DNA of 64,000 nt from Cytophagales bacterium (GTDB taxonomy: Bacteria > Bacteroidota > Bacteroidia > Cytophagales > Spirosomataceae), in contig RDXN01000032.1 in assembly GCA_004292855.1 (NCBI GenBank), forward strand, positions 62,001 through 126,000, given 5' to 3'. Below are positions 25,678 through 34,651 of the stretch, in pieces. Made by a program: the position numbers and the translations under genes. Under the pieces are notes generated by a model. That model was not told the origin of the DNA. It was given only the letters and a program-made list of their open reading frames with translations, and searched no databases. Position 1 is the first letter of the stretch, and each line of letters starts with the position of its first letter.

Positions 25678-27276
25678 CTAACGTCCAACGTCCAGCTTCC
25701 TATTCGTTTCAAAATCGTACAAAGTCAATAGTCGCAAGGTGTAGTACGACTGCCAGTAGTCGCGGAGGGCGAGAATGGCGTCGCGACGGGCCCGGTCTTT
25801 GTCCTGGATGGCGATGCCGAGGTCGGTAACGGTCAGGTTGCTTAGCTTAAAACGTTCCTGCGCAATCTGATAGCGGTTCTGGGCAATTTCGTCGGCTTCG
25901 GCGGTCAGTTGCACTTGTTGCCGGAGCATGTCGAGCAGCGTTACCTGCGTGTAAATTTGTTGCTCAAATGTTCGTTTGTTTTGTTCGATGGTCTGCACGG
26001 TCAGTTCGGCGTTGGCGCGGGCAGTTTCGGTGCGGGCCTGTTGCCGTCCCCAGGTCATGATTGGCACCGTAAACCGAATTTCGGCAAACTGCCGGTCCTG
26101 CGGGCGTACATACACGTCGCCGGGCCGGGCACCCCGGTTGGTGAGGCCAAAATCGGCGTTTAGGACGGCGTTGAGGCCGTTTTCTTTGCGGGCGCGTTCC
26201 AACTCGCGGTCGGCTTCGAGTTTCTGCCGACCAAACCCAATAGCCGCCGACCGGTTGGCAAAGGCCTGCCCCAACGCCTGTTGCAGGTCGACGGTAAACG
26301 AACTGATCTGACCCGGAATAGCCAACTCAAAGGGGCGTAGGGTGGTGTTTTCGCCTTGCAGATTCAGGAACGCCCGGAGCCGGAGCGAGGCCACTTCGGC
26401 GGTTTGCCGGGCCGATGCCAAGTCTTTGCGGGCGTTCAACACGCTCAGTTGCAGTTGGAGCAGGTCGTTGCGCGAAATTTTGCCTAGTTCAAGTTTGTAT
26501 TTGGCAATGGTGAAGAGGGTGTCGTTGTTTGAGCGGTTGGTTTCGGCGATTTGCAGGTTTACCTGCGCCACCAGCAGATCGAAATATAAGCCCGTAGCAT
26601 CAAGGGCCACTTGTTCCAGGCTTTCCAGATATTGTTGATTGCTCTCGGCATAGCGCAGCGGCTCAATTCGGCGTTCCCACTTCATGGGATTAAACCGGAA
26701 CAAGGGTTGGCTCAAGCCAATGGCAAACGGGATGCCGTTGTACAGCGTGTTCTGGTTTCTGAAATCATCGAACCGCTGGAGTTGATGCTGCACATAGATG
26801 GACCCGCCTGTGAGCGCGATGTTCTGACTCAGCGACAGATTCAGCAGCGAATTGTTGTTCGATACAGGCTGAAACGCAATAGTTCCGTCGGGTTGTTGCA
26901 CCTGGATAAACGAGCGCGTAAAGCCCGGCAGTGAGCCGTCGAGGCTCAACTGCGGTTTGTAATCCGACCGAAACGAGCGGTATTTCCAATAGTTCGTCTT
27001 TTGCAACGTAGCCGCCTGCTTACTCGCAATTGATTGCTCACGAGCGAGTTGCACGACTTCGGGTAGAGACAGTTTAAGCGGCTGGGCAGGAGAGGGGAAC
27101 GTGATGAGTAGTGAAATAATCAGCAAATGAATACCCCCCGCCCTAAAGGGAGCCCTGCTTGCGCCCGCAAAACCCCAATGTCGAAACCCTTGCTGAAGCG
27201 GAACTACGAACGCGCAAGCAAGGCTCCCTTTAGGGCGGGGGGTATTCACTGCCAAATCACTCGTTTGCTTGTTCAT
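25678..27276 (-). CDS. TolC-family outer-membrane factor with a palindrome inserted in its signal-peptide region
   Basis: 532 codons. From about residue 65 the protein is a normal outer-membrane efflux protein: two repeats of long amphipathic helices (for example 'YFDLLVAQVNLQIAETNRSN', 'TARANAELTVQTIEQNKRTF'). The ATG at 27276 overlaps the stop of the adaptor gene (TAATG), which supports it as the native start. Residues about 11-50 (NTPRPKGSLACAF ... APFRAGGIH) are encoded by a 121-bp palindromic element, and the hydrophobic signal core LLIISLLITFPSPAQ follows it. The frame stays open. Whether this long N-terminus is still exported, or translation restarts at the TTG just before the core, is unknown. 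Confidence 0.85.
   Translation of the reverse strand: MNKQTSDLAVNTPRPKGSLACAFVVPLQQGFRHWGFAGASRAPFRAGGIHLLIISLLITFPSPAQPLKLSLPEVVQLAREQSIASKQAATLQKTNYWKYRSFRSDYKPQLSLDGSLPGFTRSFIQVQQPDGTIAFQPVSNNNSLLNLSLSQNIALTGGSIYVQHQLQRFDDFRNQNTLYNGIPFAIGLSQPLFRFNPMKWERRIEPLRYAESNQQYLESLEQVALDATGLYFDLLVAQVNLQIAETNRSNNDTLFTIAKYKLELGKISRNDLLQLQLSVLNARKDLASARQTAEVASLRLRAFLNLQGENTTLRPFELAIPGQISSFTVDLQQALGQAFANRSAAIGFGRQKLEADRELERARKENGLNAVLNADFGLTNRGARPGDVYVRPQDRQFAEIRFTVPIMTWGRQQARTETARANAELTVQTIEQNKRTFEQQIYTQVTLLDMLRQQVQLTAEADEIAQNRYQIAQERFKLSNLTVTDLGIAIQDKDRARRDAILALRDYWQSYYTLRLLTLYDFETNRKLDVGR
27128..27248. repeat. 121-bp palindromic element inside the TolC-like gene
   Basis: TGAATACCCCCCGCCCTAAA at the left end is mirrored by TTTAGGGCGGGGGGTATTCA at the right end. 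The arms continue through GGGAGCC(C)TGCTTGCGC with one extra base in one arm, about 36 bp in all, around a 50-bp loop. It interrupts the 5' coding region of the outer-membrane factor. Confidence 0.85.
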
Positions 27277-28526
27277 TACTTCGCTATCGTGATTTCCTGT
27301 ACGTGCTCATACTCGCTCAGATCGGTCAGAATCACCCGCTCGCCGGGTTGCAGGCCGCTCTTGATCTCGACCCAGTCGAAACTGGTCAGGCCCACCTCGA
27401 TCTCGCGCCGACGGGCTAGGTTGTCGGTGCCCAATACAAACACATGTTGCTTGCGTTTGCCCCGAAACGTGGGGCCGTTTGCCACCCGAATGGCCTTCGG
27501 GCTGCGGGCCGTCACCACAAATACCTCCACTTTCTGGTTGGGCCGTAGCGATGCGTTCCGGCTGTCGTCGAGGGCGATACCGAACCGGACGGTGTTGTTT
27601 TGTACAGATGGTTTTATCTGGGTGATGAGGCCGCGCAGGTCGGTATCGTTCACCCGCACCACGATGGGCATACCCACCCGGAGTTGATCGACGTAGGCAT
27701 CGGAGCAGGACCCCTCGACCCGAAAACTGCCCAAATCGGCGACTTTGGCTAACATTTCGCCCTCGTTTACCGCCGAGCCGACGTTCTCGTTTACCCACGT
27801 TAGCACACCCGCCCGGTCGGCCAACACATCGGCTTGGCGGAGTTTCTGGGCTAATACTTTTAGGTTGGTGCCCTCAATGCGGGCCTGTAGCTGCGATTCG
27901 CGCAGGCTTGCCCCCATCGACCGACGGTTATAACTCAGATCGTTTTCCAACTGCTTCTTTTCCAGTTGGGCCACGCGCAGGGCGGTTTCGGCGCGGGTGA
28001 CGTCTTCGGGTGTTTGACCGCCCACTTTCAGCAGTCGTCGGGTGTCTTCAACCTCAGCAGTAAGCTTGTTGATGTTGAGCGATTTGATTTGATCGTTGAT
28101 GTCGGCGTCGTACAGATTTTTGTCGAGCCGCATGCGCAGTTGCTTAATGCTGTTTTGCTTGAGAGCCAACTGGTCCTGAAGTTTTTCAAATTCGATTTGC
28201 GTCAGCGATTTATCAAGCTCGATTAGCGACTGACCGGGCCGGACGCGGGCACCGGGCGTAATAAGCACCCGCCGGATGCTGGCCCGGATGGGACTGGTCA
28301 TGATTTGCTCGTAGGCCGGAATTACCTCGCCCGTCGCACTGAGCGTGTTTTCGACCGGGCCGGTTTGCACGACCGCCGACCGAATCTTGCCCGCTTCAAC
28401 CGATGTTTTCAGCCACGACCGCAAGCCCCAAATGGCCCCGGCCAGGCAAAATAGACCCACAAGGCCAATGAGCCAGGGTTTTCGGCGAGAGCGGTTAACA
28501 ATTTCGGGGGCAAGTTCACGATCCAT
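27276..28526 (-). CDS. Periplasmic adaptor (HlyD/MacA-type membrane fusion protein)
   Basis: 416 residues. A single N-terminal membrane helix (WLIGLVGLFCLAGAIWGL, about 19-36), barrel/lipoyl half-motifs ('IRRVLITPGARVRPGQSLIELD' at about 83-104 and ADRAGVLTWVNENVGSAVNEGE later), a long alpha-helical hairpin (about 110-225) and C-terminal beta-barrel and membrane-proximal domains. It bridges the inner-membrane ABC complex and the TolC-like protein. First gene of the operon, 28 bp downstream of the sigma-54 site. Its stop overlaps the start of the outer-membrane factor gene (TAATG). Confidence 0.92.
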   Translation of the reverse strand: MDRELAPEIVNRSRRKPWLIGLVGLFCLAGAIWGLRSWLKTSVEAGKIRSAVVQTGPVENTLSATGEVIPAYEQIMTSPIRASIRRVLITPGARVRPGQSLIELDKSLTQIEFEKLQDQLALKQNSIKQLRMRLDKNLYDADINDQIKSLNINKLTAEVEDTRRLLKVGGQTPEDVTRAETALRVAQLEKKQLENDLSYNRRSMGASLRESQLQARIEGTNLKVLAQKLRQADVLADRAGVLTWVNENVGSAVNEGEMLAKVADLGSFRVEGSCSDAYVDQLRVGMPIVVRVNDTDLRGLITQIKPSVQNNTVRFGIALDDSRNASLRPNQKVEVFVVTARSPKAIRVANGPTFRGKRKQHVFVLGTDNLARRREIEVGLTSFDWVEIKSGLQPGERVILTDLSEYEHVQEITIAK

Positions 28527-28553
28527 TGGGCACGAGTGTTTGGCAAAATAGAT

Positions 28554-28569
28554 TGCTAACAGTGTGCCA
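28554..28569 (-). promoter_or_regulatory. Sigma-54 (RpoN) promoter of the efflux operon
   Basis: On the minus strand TGGCACACTGTTAGCA matches the -24/-12 consensus TGGCAC-N5-TTGCW with one mismatch, and the invariant GG and GC are exactly 10 nt apart. It faces the adaptor gene; transcription would start near 28543, about 17 nt before the ATG at 28526. The operon encodes an NtrC-type activator, which gives independent support. Confidence 0.85.
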
Positions 28570-28662
28570 TTTTGTAATTAAATGATAATGAGCAAAGTAG
28601 AGCGAATAGTAGAGTGTTATGCTGTGCGGTTTTGCTCGGCTTGTGCGGATTCGCACAAGCTA

Positions 28663-29091
28663 TCACATATCCAACTGCTCAATCCGGGCCTGATGCCGTC
28701 CGCCCTCAAAGGGCGTGTCGAGCCAGATTGTTACGATGTTGAGGGCCTTGTCTTCGGTCATCATGCGTTGGCCAAGCGAGATCACGTTGGCGTTGTTGTG
28801 CATGCGTCCAAGCCGGGCCGACTCTTCATTCCAACACAAAGCGCAACGGACGCCCTTAATCCGGTTGGCCATCATAGCCTCGCCGTTACCTGACCCGCCC
28901 AACACGATGCCTCGTTCTACTTCAGCAGCGGCAACGGCTTCGGCAACGGGCCGGATGTAGCGTGGGTAATCGACGGTGGTCTCGGAGTCGGTGCCCTTAT
29001 CGACAACCGTGTGGCCGAGGTTGGCGAGCAACTGTTTAATGGCTTCTTTGTAGCGGAAACCGGCATGGTCGGAGCCGATGGCGATGGTCAT
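28663..29091 (-). CDS. rpiB: Ribose-5-phosphate isomerase B
   Basis: 142 residues of the RpiB/LacA/LacB family. It interconverts ribose-5-phosphate and ribulose-5-phosphate. N-terminal IAIGSDHAGFRYKE with the phosphate-binding Asp-His, then YPRYIRPVAEAV, GIVLGGSGNGEAMMANRIKG and ALCWNEESARLGRMHNNANV are diagnostic. At the usual Cys position of the GTGxG loop the sequence reads GGSGNGEA, as in the Ser-containing subgroup. Together with zwf and pgl at 31-33 kb it covers parts of the pentose phosphate route. Its terminator and promoter were not located. Confidence 0.92.
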   Translation of the reverse strand: MTIAIGSDHAGFRYKEAIKQLLANLGHTVVDKGTDSETTVDYPRYIRPVAEAVAAAEVERGIVLGGSGNGEAMMANRIKGVRCALCWNEESARLGRMHNNANVISLGQRMMTEDKALNIVTIWLDTPFEGGRHQARIEQLDM

Positions 29092-29181
29092 AGATGGTTG
29101 ATTCGTTAACTGGTTGACTTGTGGGATGATACGTGTTCGGAGACCGGCTTGTGTATAGATAACTGGGGAGACTAACGTAAG

Positions 29182-30300
29182 TCAGCGTTTCCTGTTTACA
29201 TTGTTGGGGTTTACGCCGGTTATTTCGCTCATTTTTTGGAAGAATCCCCGCTTCCGGGCCGAGTTTATAGCCCAATCGACGGGAACGGTCTGGAAACCTT
29301 CTTTAAGGTCGGTCTCGCCCGGAAAGCGGAAATCGAAATAACCCCACGACACGTAGTTTTTTACGGAAACGGTGAAGTTATTGACGGGTTTGTCAAAGTC
29401 AAAATGGTCGTCTTCGTTGTTCACGACGGGCATTTCCCGGTAGCCCTCCACCCGTTTAGTAGCATCGATGAGTGTTTGAATTTGTTCAGGCTTTTTGGCT
29501 CCATTTCCGTGAATCAGTAAGAAATCAGAGGCTTTTACCACGTTTGATGTTGGCACCACCCGGCCCTCGTAGCTGGTGCCTACCAAAAAACGATAGCCGT
29601 TTTTCTCCTTCTGCTTTACCCGCTCAATCAACTCATGAATCCGGTCGGGCCACAGGATTTTGTGATCGTAGTTGCCCCGCGTGTTGGTTTCGTTGGCAAT
29701 TTCTATAATAATGTTCCGGTACTTTTTGGCGAACAACCAATTCATCAGGTTGTCGGTCGCGCTCACAACGGCCTGTTCATCGGTTAGGTATTGATCCTGG
29801 CCGAAGTAAAAAATGCCCAGAATCACGACCATGTTCAGTTCATCGGCTTTTTTTAAGACCCGGTCTAGCCGCTTCATGTAGGGTTCCATCAGCGACCCAT
29901 CCTGATTGAAGCCCGGATTCAGGCATTTCTTGTTGCCGTAGCCATACGGGCTGCCCCCCTGCATGTTGAGCGTGAACGCATTCAGGCCGTAGCTTTTCCA
30001 GATGGGCATAGCGGCCACAAACTCGGTTGTGTTGCGGTCGGCGTCCCATTTTTTGGTGTCGGGATAGGCGAACTCGGCCACTGTTTCGGGGTTCAGGTCA
30101 TCGAAAATGCCCTGCACCAACCGGGCGTTCATCAGCAATCCTTCAATTTTATGACCTTCCCAAACTCGCCCCGCGTAGGTAGGTTTTCCGTTGACATAGA
30201 ACTGATTACCCTGAATACTGACAATGGTTTTTTGCGCAAAAGTTATTCCGCAACACAGATAAACTAAGCTGATAATGAGGGTGATGTGTGTTGATTTCAT
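29182..30300 (-). CDS. Secreted glycoside hydrolase-like protein (GH5-type TIM barrel)
   Basis: 372 residues from the ATG at 30300 (the frame extends to 30444 but lies in the upstream gene). Signal peptide MKSTHITLIISLVYLCCGITFA, then QKTIVSIQGNQFYVNGKPTY, the opening seen in cellulase-family proteins ('what follows is the object's own space'). IIIEIANETN carries the Asn-Glu pair expected for the acid/base Glu of clan GH-A enzymes. MPVVNNEDDHFDF supplies another conserved acidic segment late in the barrel. Substrate unknown, probably a glycan outside the cytoplasm. It starts 1 bp after the YiaA-like gene ends. Confidence 0.75.
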   Translation of the reverse strand: MKSTHITLIISLVYLCCGITFAQKTIVSIQGNQFYVNGKPTYAGRVWEGHKIEGLLMNARLVQGIFDDLNPETVAEFAYPDTKKWDADRNTTEFVAAMPIWKSYGLNAFTLNMQGGSPYGYGNKKCLNPGFNQDGSLMEPYMKRLDRVLKKADELNMVVILGIFYFGQDQYLTDEQAVVSATDNLMNWLFAKKYRNIIIEIANETNTRGNYDHKILWPDRIHELIERVKQKEKNGYRFLVGTSYEGRVVPTSNVVKASDFLLIHGNGAKKPEQIQTLIDATKRVEGYREMPVVNNEDDHFDFDKPVNNFTVSVKNYVSWGYFDFRFPGETDLKEGFQTVPVDWAINSARKRGFFQKMSEITGVNPNNVNRKR

Positions 30301-30301
30301 C

Positions 30302-30688
30302 TTATTTCTCCTGACTGTCGCGGGTGTTTTTTTGCACGGCAATCGCTCCGAACAACGCCAACAGAAAAGCAAAGGCATAAAAACCTTTTTCGCTGGGGAG
30401 CATGGTGGCGTTCCAAAGCCCCACCGCCAGCAAAACCAGCGCAATACCCGTGGCTACCCAACACAGACCGTAGTAGATGTCGGTGACCGGGATACCTTCG
30501 AGCCGGTCGCGGACGCTCTTTTGCACGGAAACAACCGCGAAAAGACCCAAAATCAGGATAGCGAAGTAGTAGCCCTTCTCGTTTAATAACAGCTCGGAAC
30601 GCCACAGGCCAATGATGTAGCCCAACATACCGGCTCCCATAGCAATCCACGATGCGCCAACAAAAGCGGCTGATGGTTTTTGATTCAT
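30302..30688 (-). CDS. YiaA/YiaB-like inner membrane protein
   Basis: 128 residues with four membrane helices arranged as two similar halves. Each half has a '[20 protein letters not shown]'-like segment ([22 protein letters not shown] and [20 protein letters not shown]), which is the two-helix YiaAB domain, twice. An exact -7 box upstream (30725-30732) fits this start. Function of the family is unknown. It is directly followed by the glycoside hydrolase-like gene, so the two are probably cotranscribed. Confidence 0.85.
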   Translation of the reverse strand: MNQKPSAAFVGASWIAMGAGMLGYIIGLWRSELLLNEKGYYFAILILGLFAVVSVQKSVRDRLEGIPVTDIYYGLCWVATGIALVLLAVGLWNATMLPSEKGFYAFAFLLALFGAIAVQKNTRDSQEK

Positions 30689-30724
30689 GATAAAAACTGG
30701 TTAAGTGTTTGGTTTGTAGCGGCC

Positions 30725-30732
30725 CAAATTTA
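30725..30732 (-). promoter_or_regulatory. -7 box of the YiaA-like gene promoter
   Basis: Minus-strand TAAATTTG is an exact TAnnTTTG. A TTTG (plus-strand CAAA) lies 22 nt upstream, slightly longer than the usual spacing. The leader would be about 30 nt. Confidence 0.5.
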
Positions 30733-30814
30733 GTTGTCTGCGTTTCAATTTTACCAAAAAAGTGGTTGAATGAACCTAACTTGCGCCCATCGTTCAACAA
30801 CCACGTTTTTCGGC

Positions 30815-32305
30815 ATGCTCCCTTCCGCAAAAGATCGCACCCAGCCTACCGTCGTATTTATTTTTGGGGGCAGTGGTGATCTCAACTACCGCAAGCTTAC
30901 GCCCGCTCTCTATAATTTGTATATCGACGGTTTTCTACCCGAACGCTTTGCTGTGGCGGGTATCGGTCGCAGCGAATACACCAACGAGGCATTCCGCGAG
31001 CGACTACAAGGGGGAATCGCGGAGTTTTCGCGCCGGAAAGAAGGCCCCTGGGACGAGTTTGCGCCCAAAATCAGCTACCTCAAAATGGACGTGGCCGACG
31101 ATGCGTCTTACGCGCAGATTACCAAGTTGGTGCAAACTTGCCAAACGGACTGGGGTGTTGAACCGAACGTATTGTTTTATCTGGCTGTGGCCCCGCAACT
31201 CGTGCCGGGTATTGCCACCAATCTGAGCAAACTGTCGTTTTGTCACAATCATGAACGCGTTCGGATGGTGGTCGAAAAACCCTTCGGGCACGACCTGGCA
31301 AGCGCGCATGAGCTAAATGTGTTGCTCGGCGGCTTGTTTGCCGAGGAGCAGATTTACCGCATTGATCACTATCTGGGCAAAGAGACCGTACAGAATATTC
31401 TGGCCCTACGCTTCGCAAACGCCCTTTTTGAGCCGCTGTTTAACCGGAACTACGTGGCCGAAGTGCAGATTACGGCTGCCGAGACGGTGGGCCTCGAAGG
31501 GCGCGGGGGCTACTACGAATCGTCGGGTGCCCTCCGCGACATGATTCAAAACCACCTGTTGCAATTGCTGTGTATGGTGGCGATGGATGCCCCCACATCG
31601 TTCAACGCTAACGAGGTGCGTAACAAGAAAGTCGACGTGCTGAACGCCATCCGGCCCATCTCGCCCAACGAAGTGGATCAAGTGGCAGTCCGGGGGCAGT
31701 ATGGATCGGGCACGGTCAAGAACAAACCCGTTCCGGCCTACCGCGACGAAGAGGGCGTTGCCAACGATTCGCAAACGGAAACCTTTGCCGCCGTCAAGTT
31801 CATGGTCGACAATTGGCGGTGGTACGATGTGCCATTTTACCTGCGCACCGGCAAGGCTCTGACGGAGAAAATGACCTCTATCACTATTCAGTTCAAAGAA
31901 GCTCCCAAACTGGCGTTCCCTGCCGAGGTAACCGCCGAGTCGTGGGGATCGAACCGATTGACCATCAACATTCAACCGGCTATGGACATTCGTCTGAGTT
32001 TTCAGGCGAAAAGACCCGGTCAGGTGCTCGACCTCGACCCCGTTGAGATGGTGTTTAGTTTTAAAGGGGCCTACGAAGGGCAGGAACCCGAAGCCTACGA
32101 AACCCTGCTGCTCGACGTGATGCTGGGCGATGCCACCCTGTTCATGCGGGCCGATCAGGTCGAAGCGGCCTGGCGGGCTGTTACGCCTATTCTGGAGCAT
32201 TGGGAAGGTCACAAACTGGCCGAGCTACCCACCTATGCACCCGGTTCCTGGGGGCCTGATGCTGCCCATGAATTACTGACAAAAGACGGTTTTGTGTGGC
32301 AATAA
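30815..32305 (+). CDS. zwf: Glucose-6-phosphate 1-dehydrogenase
   Basis: 496 residues from the ATG at 30815; an ATG at 30770 would add 15 residues without family support. It oxidises glucose-6-phosphate to 6-phosphogluconolactone with NADP. The nucleotide-binding motif FIFGGSGDL is close to the N-terminus and the substrate/active-site motif RIDHYLGKETVQN (about 182-194) includes the catalytic His. 'VVEKPFGHDLASAHELN' is also typical. It is followed 73 bp later by 6-phosphogluconolactonase, the next enzyme of the pathway. No 6-phosphogluconate dehydrogenase is present in the window. Confidence 0.95.
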   Translation: MLPSAKDRTQPTVVFIFGGSGDLNYRKLTPALYNLYIDGFLPERFAVAGIGRSEYTNEAFRERLQGGIAEFSRRKEGPWDEFAPKISYLKMDVADDASYAQITKLVQTCQTDWGVEPNVLFYLAVAPQLVPGIATNLSKLSFCHNHERVRMVVEKPFGHDLASAHELNVLLGGLFAEEQIYRIDHYLGKETVQNILALRFANALFEPLFNRNYVAEVQITAAETVGLEGRGGYYESSGALRDMIQNHLLQLLCMVAMDAPTSFNANEVRNKKVDVLNAIRPISPNEVDQVAVRGQYGSGTVKNKPVPAYRDEEGVANDSQTETFAAVKFMVDNWRWYDVPFYLRTGKALTEKMTSITIQFKEAPKLAFPAEVTAESWGSNRLTINIQPAMDIRLSFQAKRPGQVLDLDPVEMVFSFKGAYEGQEPEAYETLLLDVMLGDATLFMRADQVEAAWRAVTPILEHWEGHKLAELPTYAPGSWGPDAAHELLTKDGFVWQ

Positions 32306-32378
32306 AACGGGTAGGCAGTAGCCGTAAGCAGTTGACAATGTAAACGTTGAATACATACACACCCCAACCTTCCAGACG

Positions 32379-33095
32379 ATGAACATTTCTGTAGCCGCCG
32401 ATCCCGCACAATTGGCCCGAAACGTGGCCGATTGGATGCTTGCCTACGAACGGGCTGTTCTGGCAAAACAGGGCCGATTTACCATTGCCCTGTCGGGGGG
32501 AAGTACGCCGAAGGCGTTGCATCAGTTGCTGGCTAAGGCACCCTACCGGGATAAATTCTCATGGGATAAATGGCACGTGTTCTGGGGCGACGAACGCTAC
32601 GTGCCCCGGACCGACGAGCGCAACAACGCCCGTATGGCGTTCGATACATTGCTCAACCACGTGCCGGTGCCCAACAACCAGATCCATGAAATGCGTACGA
32701 GCATGGAGCCAATAGCGTCGATGCAAGCATACGAAAAAACGCTGCACCGATACTTTGATGGGCAACCCCATACGTTCGATCTGGTGCTGTTGGGTATGGG
32801 CGACGATGGGCATACACTCTCGCTGTTTCCCAACACCCCTGTAGTGCGCGAACAAACGGCCTGGACAAGCGCGTATTTTCTTAAAAAACAGAATATGTAC
32901 CGCCTGACCCTGACCGCTCAGGTTGTGAACAGGTCGGCAGCGGTGGCTTTTATGGTGGCCGGGGCCAACAAGGCCGAACCCCTGCGCGAAGTGCTGGAGG
33001 GCAAATTCCACCCCCAGAAATACCCCGCACAAATTATTCAGCCTGCGGGCGAATTATATTGGTTTGTGGATCGCGCGGCTTCGGGGGAAGAATAA
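32379..33095 (+). CDS. pgl: 6-phosphogluconolactonase
   Basis: 238 residues of the DevB/SOL family. It hydrolyses 6-phosphogluconolactone to 6-phosphogluconate. Motifs: FTIALSGGSTPKALHQLL (about 34-51), WHVFWGDERYVPRTDERNN and LVLLGMGDDGHTLSLFPNT, with the catalytic His in GDDGHT. It forms a pathway pair with zwf upstream. The C-terminus is complete (PAGELYWFVDRAA). Confidence 0.93.
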   Translation: MNISVAADPAQLARNVADWMLAYERAVLAKQGRFTIALSGGSTPKALHQLLAKAPYRDKFSWDKWHVFWGDERYVPRTDERNNARMAFDTLLNHVPVPNNQIHEMRTSMEPIASMQAYEKTLHRYFDGQPHTFDLVLLGMGDDGHTLSLFPNTPVVREQTAWTSAYFLKKQNMYRLTLTAQVVNRSAAVAFMVAGANKAEPLREVLEGKFHPQKYPAQIIQPAGELYWFVDRAASGEE

Positions 33096-33134
33096 AAAAA
33101 TGACATTAATTTTCATTAACAGAAGAAAAAATTG

Positions 33135-33142
33135 TATTTTTG
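33135..33142 (+). promoter_or_regulatory. -7 box upstream of the TPR-LuxR regulator gene
   Basis: TATTTTTG is an exact TAnnTTTG, 70 bp upstream of the ATG. The -33 element is weak (TTTT with 21 nt spacing). Confidence 0.45.
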
Positions 33143-33211
33143 GAGACTTAAATCCGCTCAAGTAGCTCGTTTACTGACTCACTAACCTCTACCTTAGTAC
33201 TCCCTCTAATC

Positions 33212-34447
33212 ATGCAGACGCGTAATTTGCTGTTTCGCGCAGCCTTTGCGTTAACGTTTTCATTGCCTCTATCGAGTTTCGGCCAACAGTCATTCAGCCA
33301 GCTCGAGGACAAAATCTACCAACTCAATAATGCGCAGAAATTCACAGAGTCGCAGGCTTTGCTGTTGCCCGTATTAACGAGCGAGAGCTACGTAACCGAC
33401 GAAAAATACCAGGCGGCCGTTTTGCTTTCGTACACCTACAAGCGCGTATCGGACTATCAGTCGACCCTCAAATTCTTACGAAAAGCGCGGCAATTCGCCC
33501 AAAAAACCCGGCAGGCCGACTCCCTTTCGGCCTATGTTACTGGTCAGGAAGCCCTTGCCCATTTCGATATTAACCAGTACACTATATCCGACAGCCTGAT
33601 GACTGCTCTGGAGAAAACAGACTTTCGGTATATCGATCTGGAGAACAAAGCCAAGCTGGTGATGCAACAGGGGTATCTCCGTTTCAAAGAGAAACAGTAT
33701 GCCGAGGCTGAGGCCCTGTACGACCGGGCACTTGTGTGGCTACGAGCCTCCTCGCCCTGCGACTTGCCCATGATTCTGGTTAAGAAAATGCAACTATATG
33801 CGGCTCTTAACCGGATGGATCTCCTGAAAGATGCCCTACGCCTATCGTCGGCAAGTGCTGATTCGTGCGGGATAATCAAATACCATATCTATGCGTACGA
33901 GGAATTGCTCGTGATCTACAAAGCCAGAAAAGACGCTAACGGAATTGCAGCCACAACCGTAATCCGGGATTCGCTCAACAGTGCCTATCAAAAAGAGGTC
34001 CAAATGGCAGCCCTGCACAATCAGCAGGAATCTATTATCGACGCCGAAGCCAGTTCAGAACTAGATAGCCAAAAAACGTACCGGGCGTATCTGCTCTGGA
34101 TTGTGGGTGTCCTGTTGGCGGCAGGTGGGGTTATTGGTTATAGTTTCTGGCGGTACCGGCAACGCAAAGAACGGGAAATCGCCTTTATGAAGCACGAGCT
34201 AAAACGCTTTATAGAAGCCACAAAACACCCCCCCACTGATGAACCCCAACCCCCCAAAACTACGTTCAACGTACTGTCTGACAGGCAACGGGATGTACTT
34301 GATTATATGGCGCGGGGACTGTCGAATAAGGAAATTGCCGATCAGCTCTTTATCTCTGAGAACACAGTCAAATATCATATCAAGAATATTTACCTGCTAT
34401 TGGAGATCAAAGACCGCAAATCGTTTTTGGCGAACATGGAACGATAA
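33212..34447 (+). CDS. Membrane-anchored TPR regulator with C-terminal LuxR HTH
   Basis: 411 residues. Signal peptide (about 1-24, ending FGQQ), a TPR-like helical region (about 25-270), one membrane helix (LLWIVGVLLAAGGVIGYSF, about 295-313), a short coiled linker, and a LuxR-type HTH at the C-terminus (LSDRQRDVLDYMARGLSNKE and the following IADQLFISENTVKYHI). This places TPR repeats in the periplasm and the DNA-binding domain in the cytoplasm, a known Bacteroidota design of one-component membrane regulator. Target genes are unknown; the secreted metalloprotease gene downstream is a candidate. A terminator follows. Confidence 0.88.
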   Translation: MQTRNLLFRAAFALTFSLPLSSFGQQSFSQLEDKIYQLNNAQKFTESQALLLPVLTSESYVTDEKYQAAVLLSYTYKRVSDYQSTLKFLRKARQFAQKTRQADSLSAYVTGQEALAHFDINQYTISDSLMTALEKTDFRYIDLENKAKLVMQQGYLRFKEKQYAEAEALYDRALVWLRASSPCDLPMILVKKMQLYAALNRMDLLKDALRLSSASADSCGIIKYHIYAYEELLVIYKARKDANGIAATTVIRDSLNSAYQKEVQMAALHNQQESIIDAEASSELDSQKTYRAYLLWIVGVLLAAGGVIGYSFWRYRQRKEREIAFMKHELKRFIEATKHPPTDEPQPPKTTFNVLSDRQRDVLDYMARGLSNKEIADQLFISENTVKYHIKNIYLLLEIKDRKSFLANMER

Positions 34448-34488
34448 ATTCGGCCATTGATAAAATACCTTTTTATTGGTTTTACTCG

Positions 34489-34521
34489 TGCCCCTGCCGA
34501 CTATAGAGGCAGGGGCATTTC
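34489..34521 (+). terminator. Intrinsic terminator after the TPR-LuxR gene
   Basis: TGCCCCTGCC and GGCAGGGGCA enclose a 9-nt loop and are followed by TTTC. It lies 42 nt after the stop codon. Confidence 0.75.
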
Positions 34522-34651
34522 ATTGATCCACAGTGGACATTGGTTATAAGAGAATCGATGTTTGTGCAATTTTAGGGGTTTAATTGCCTGATAGCCAGCA
34601 GTTAGGCGGGCACGATTTTTGTAGTAAATTATATTCATTTATTGATACTCC

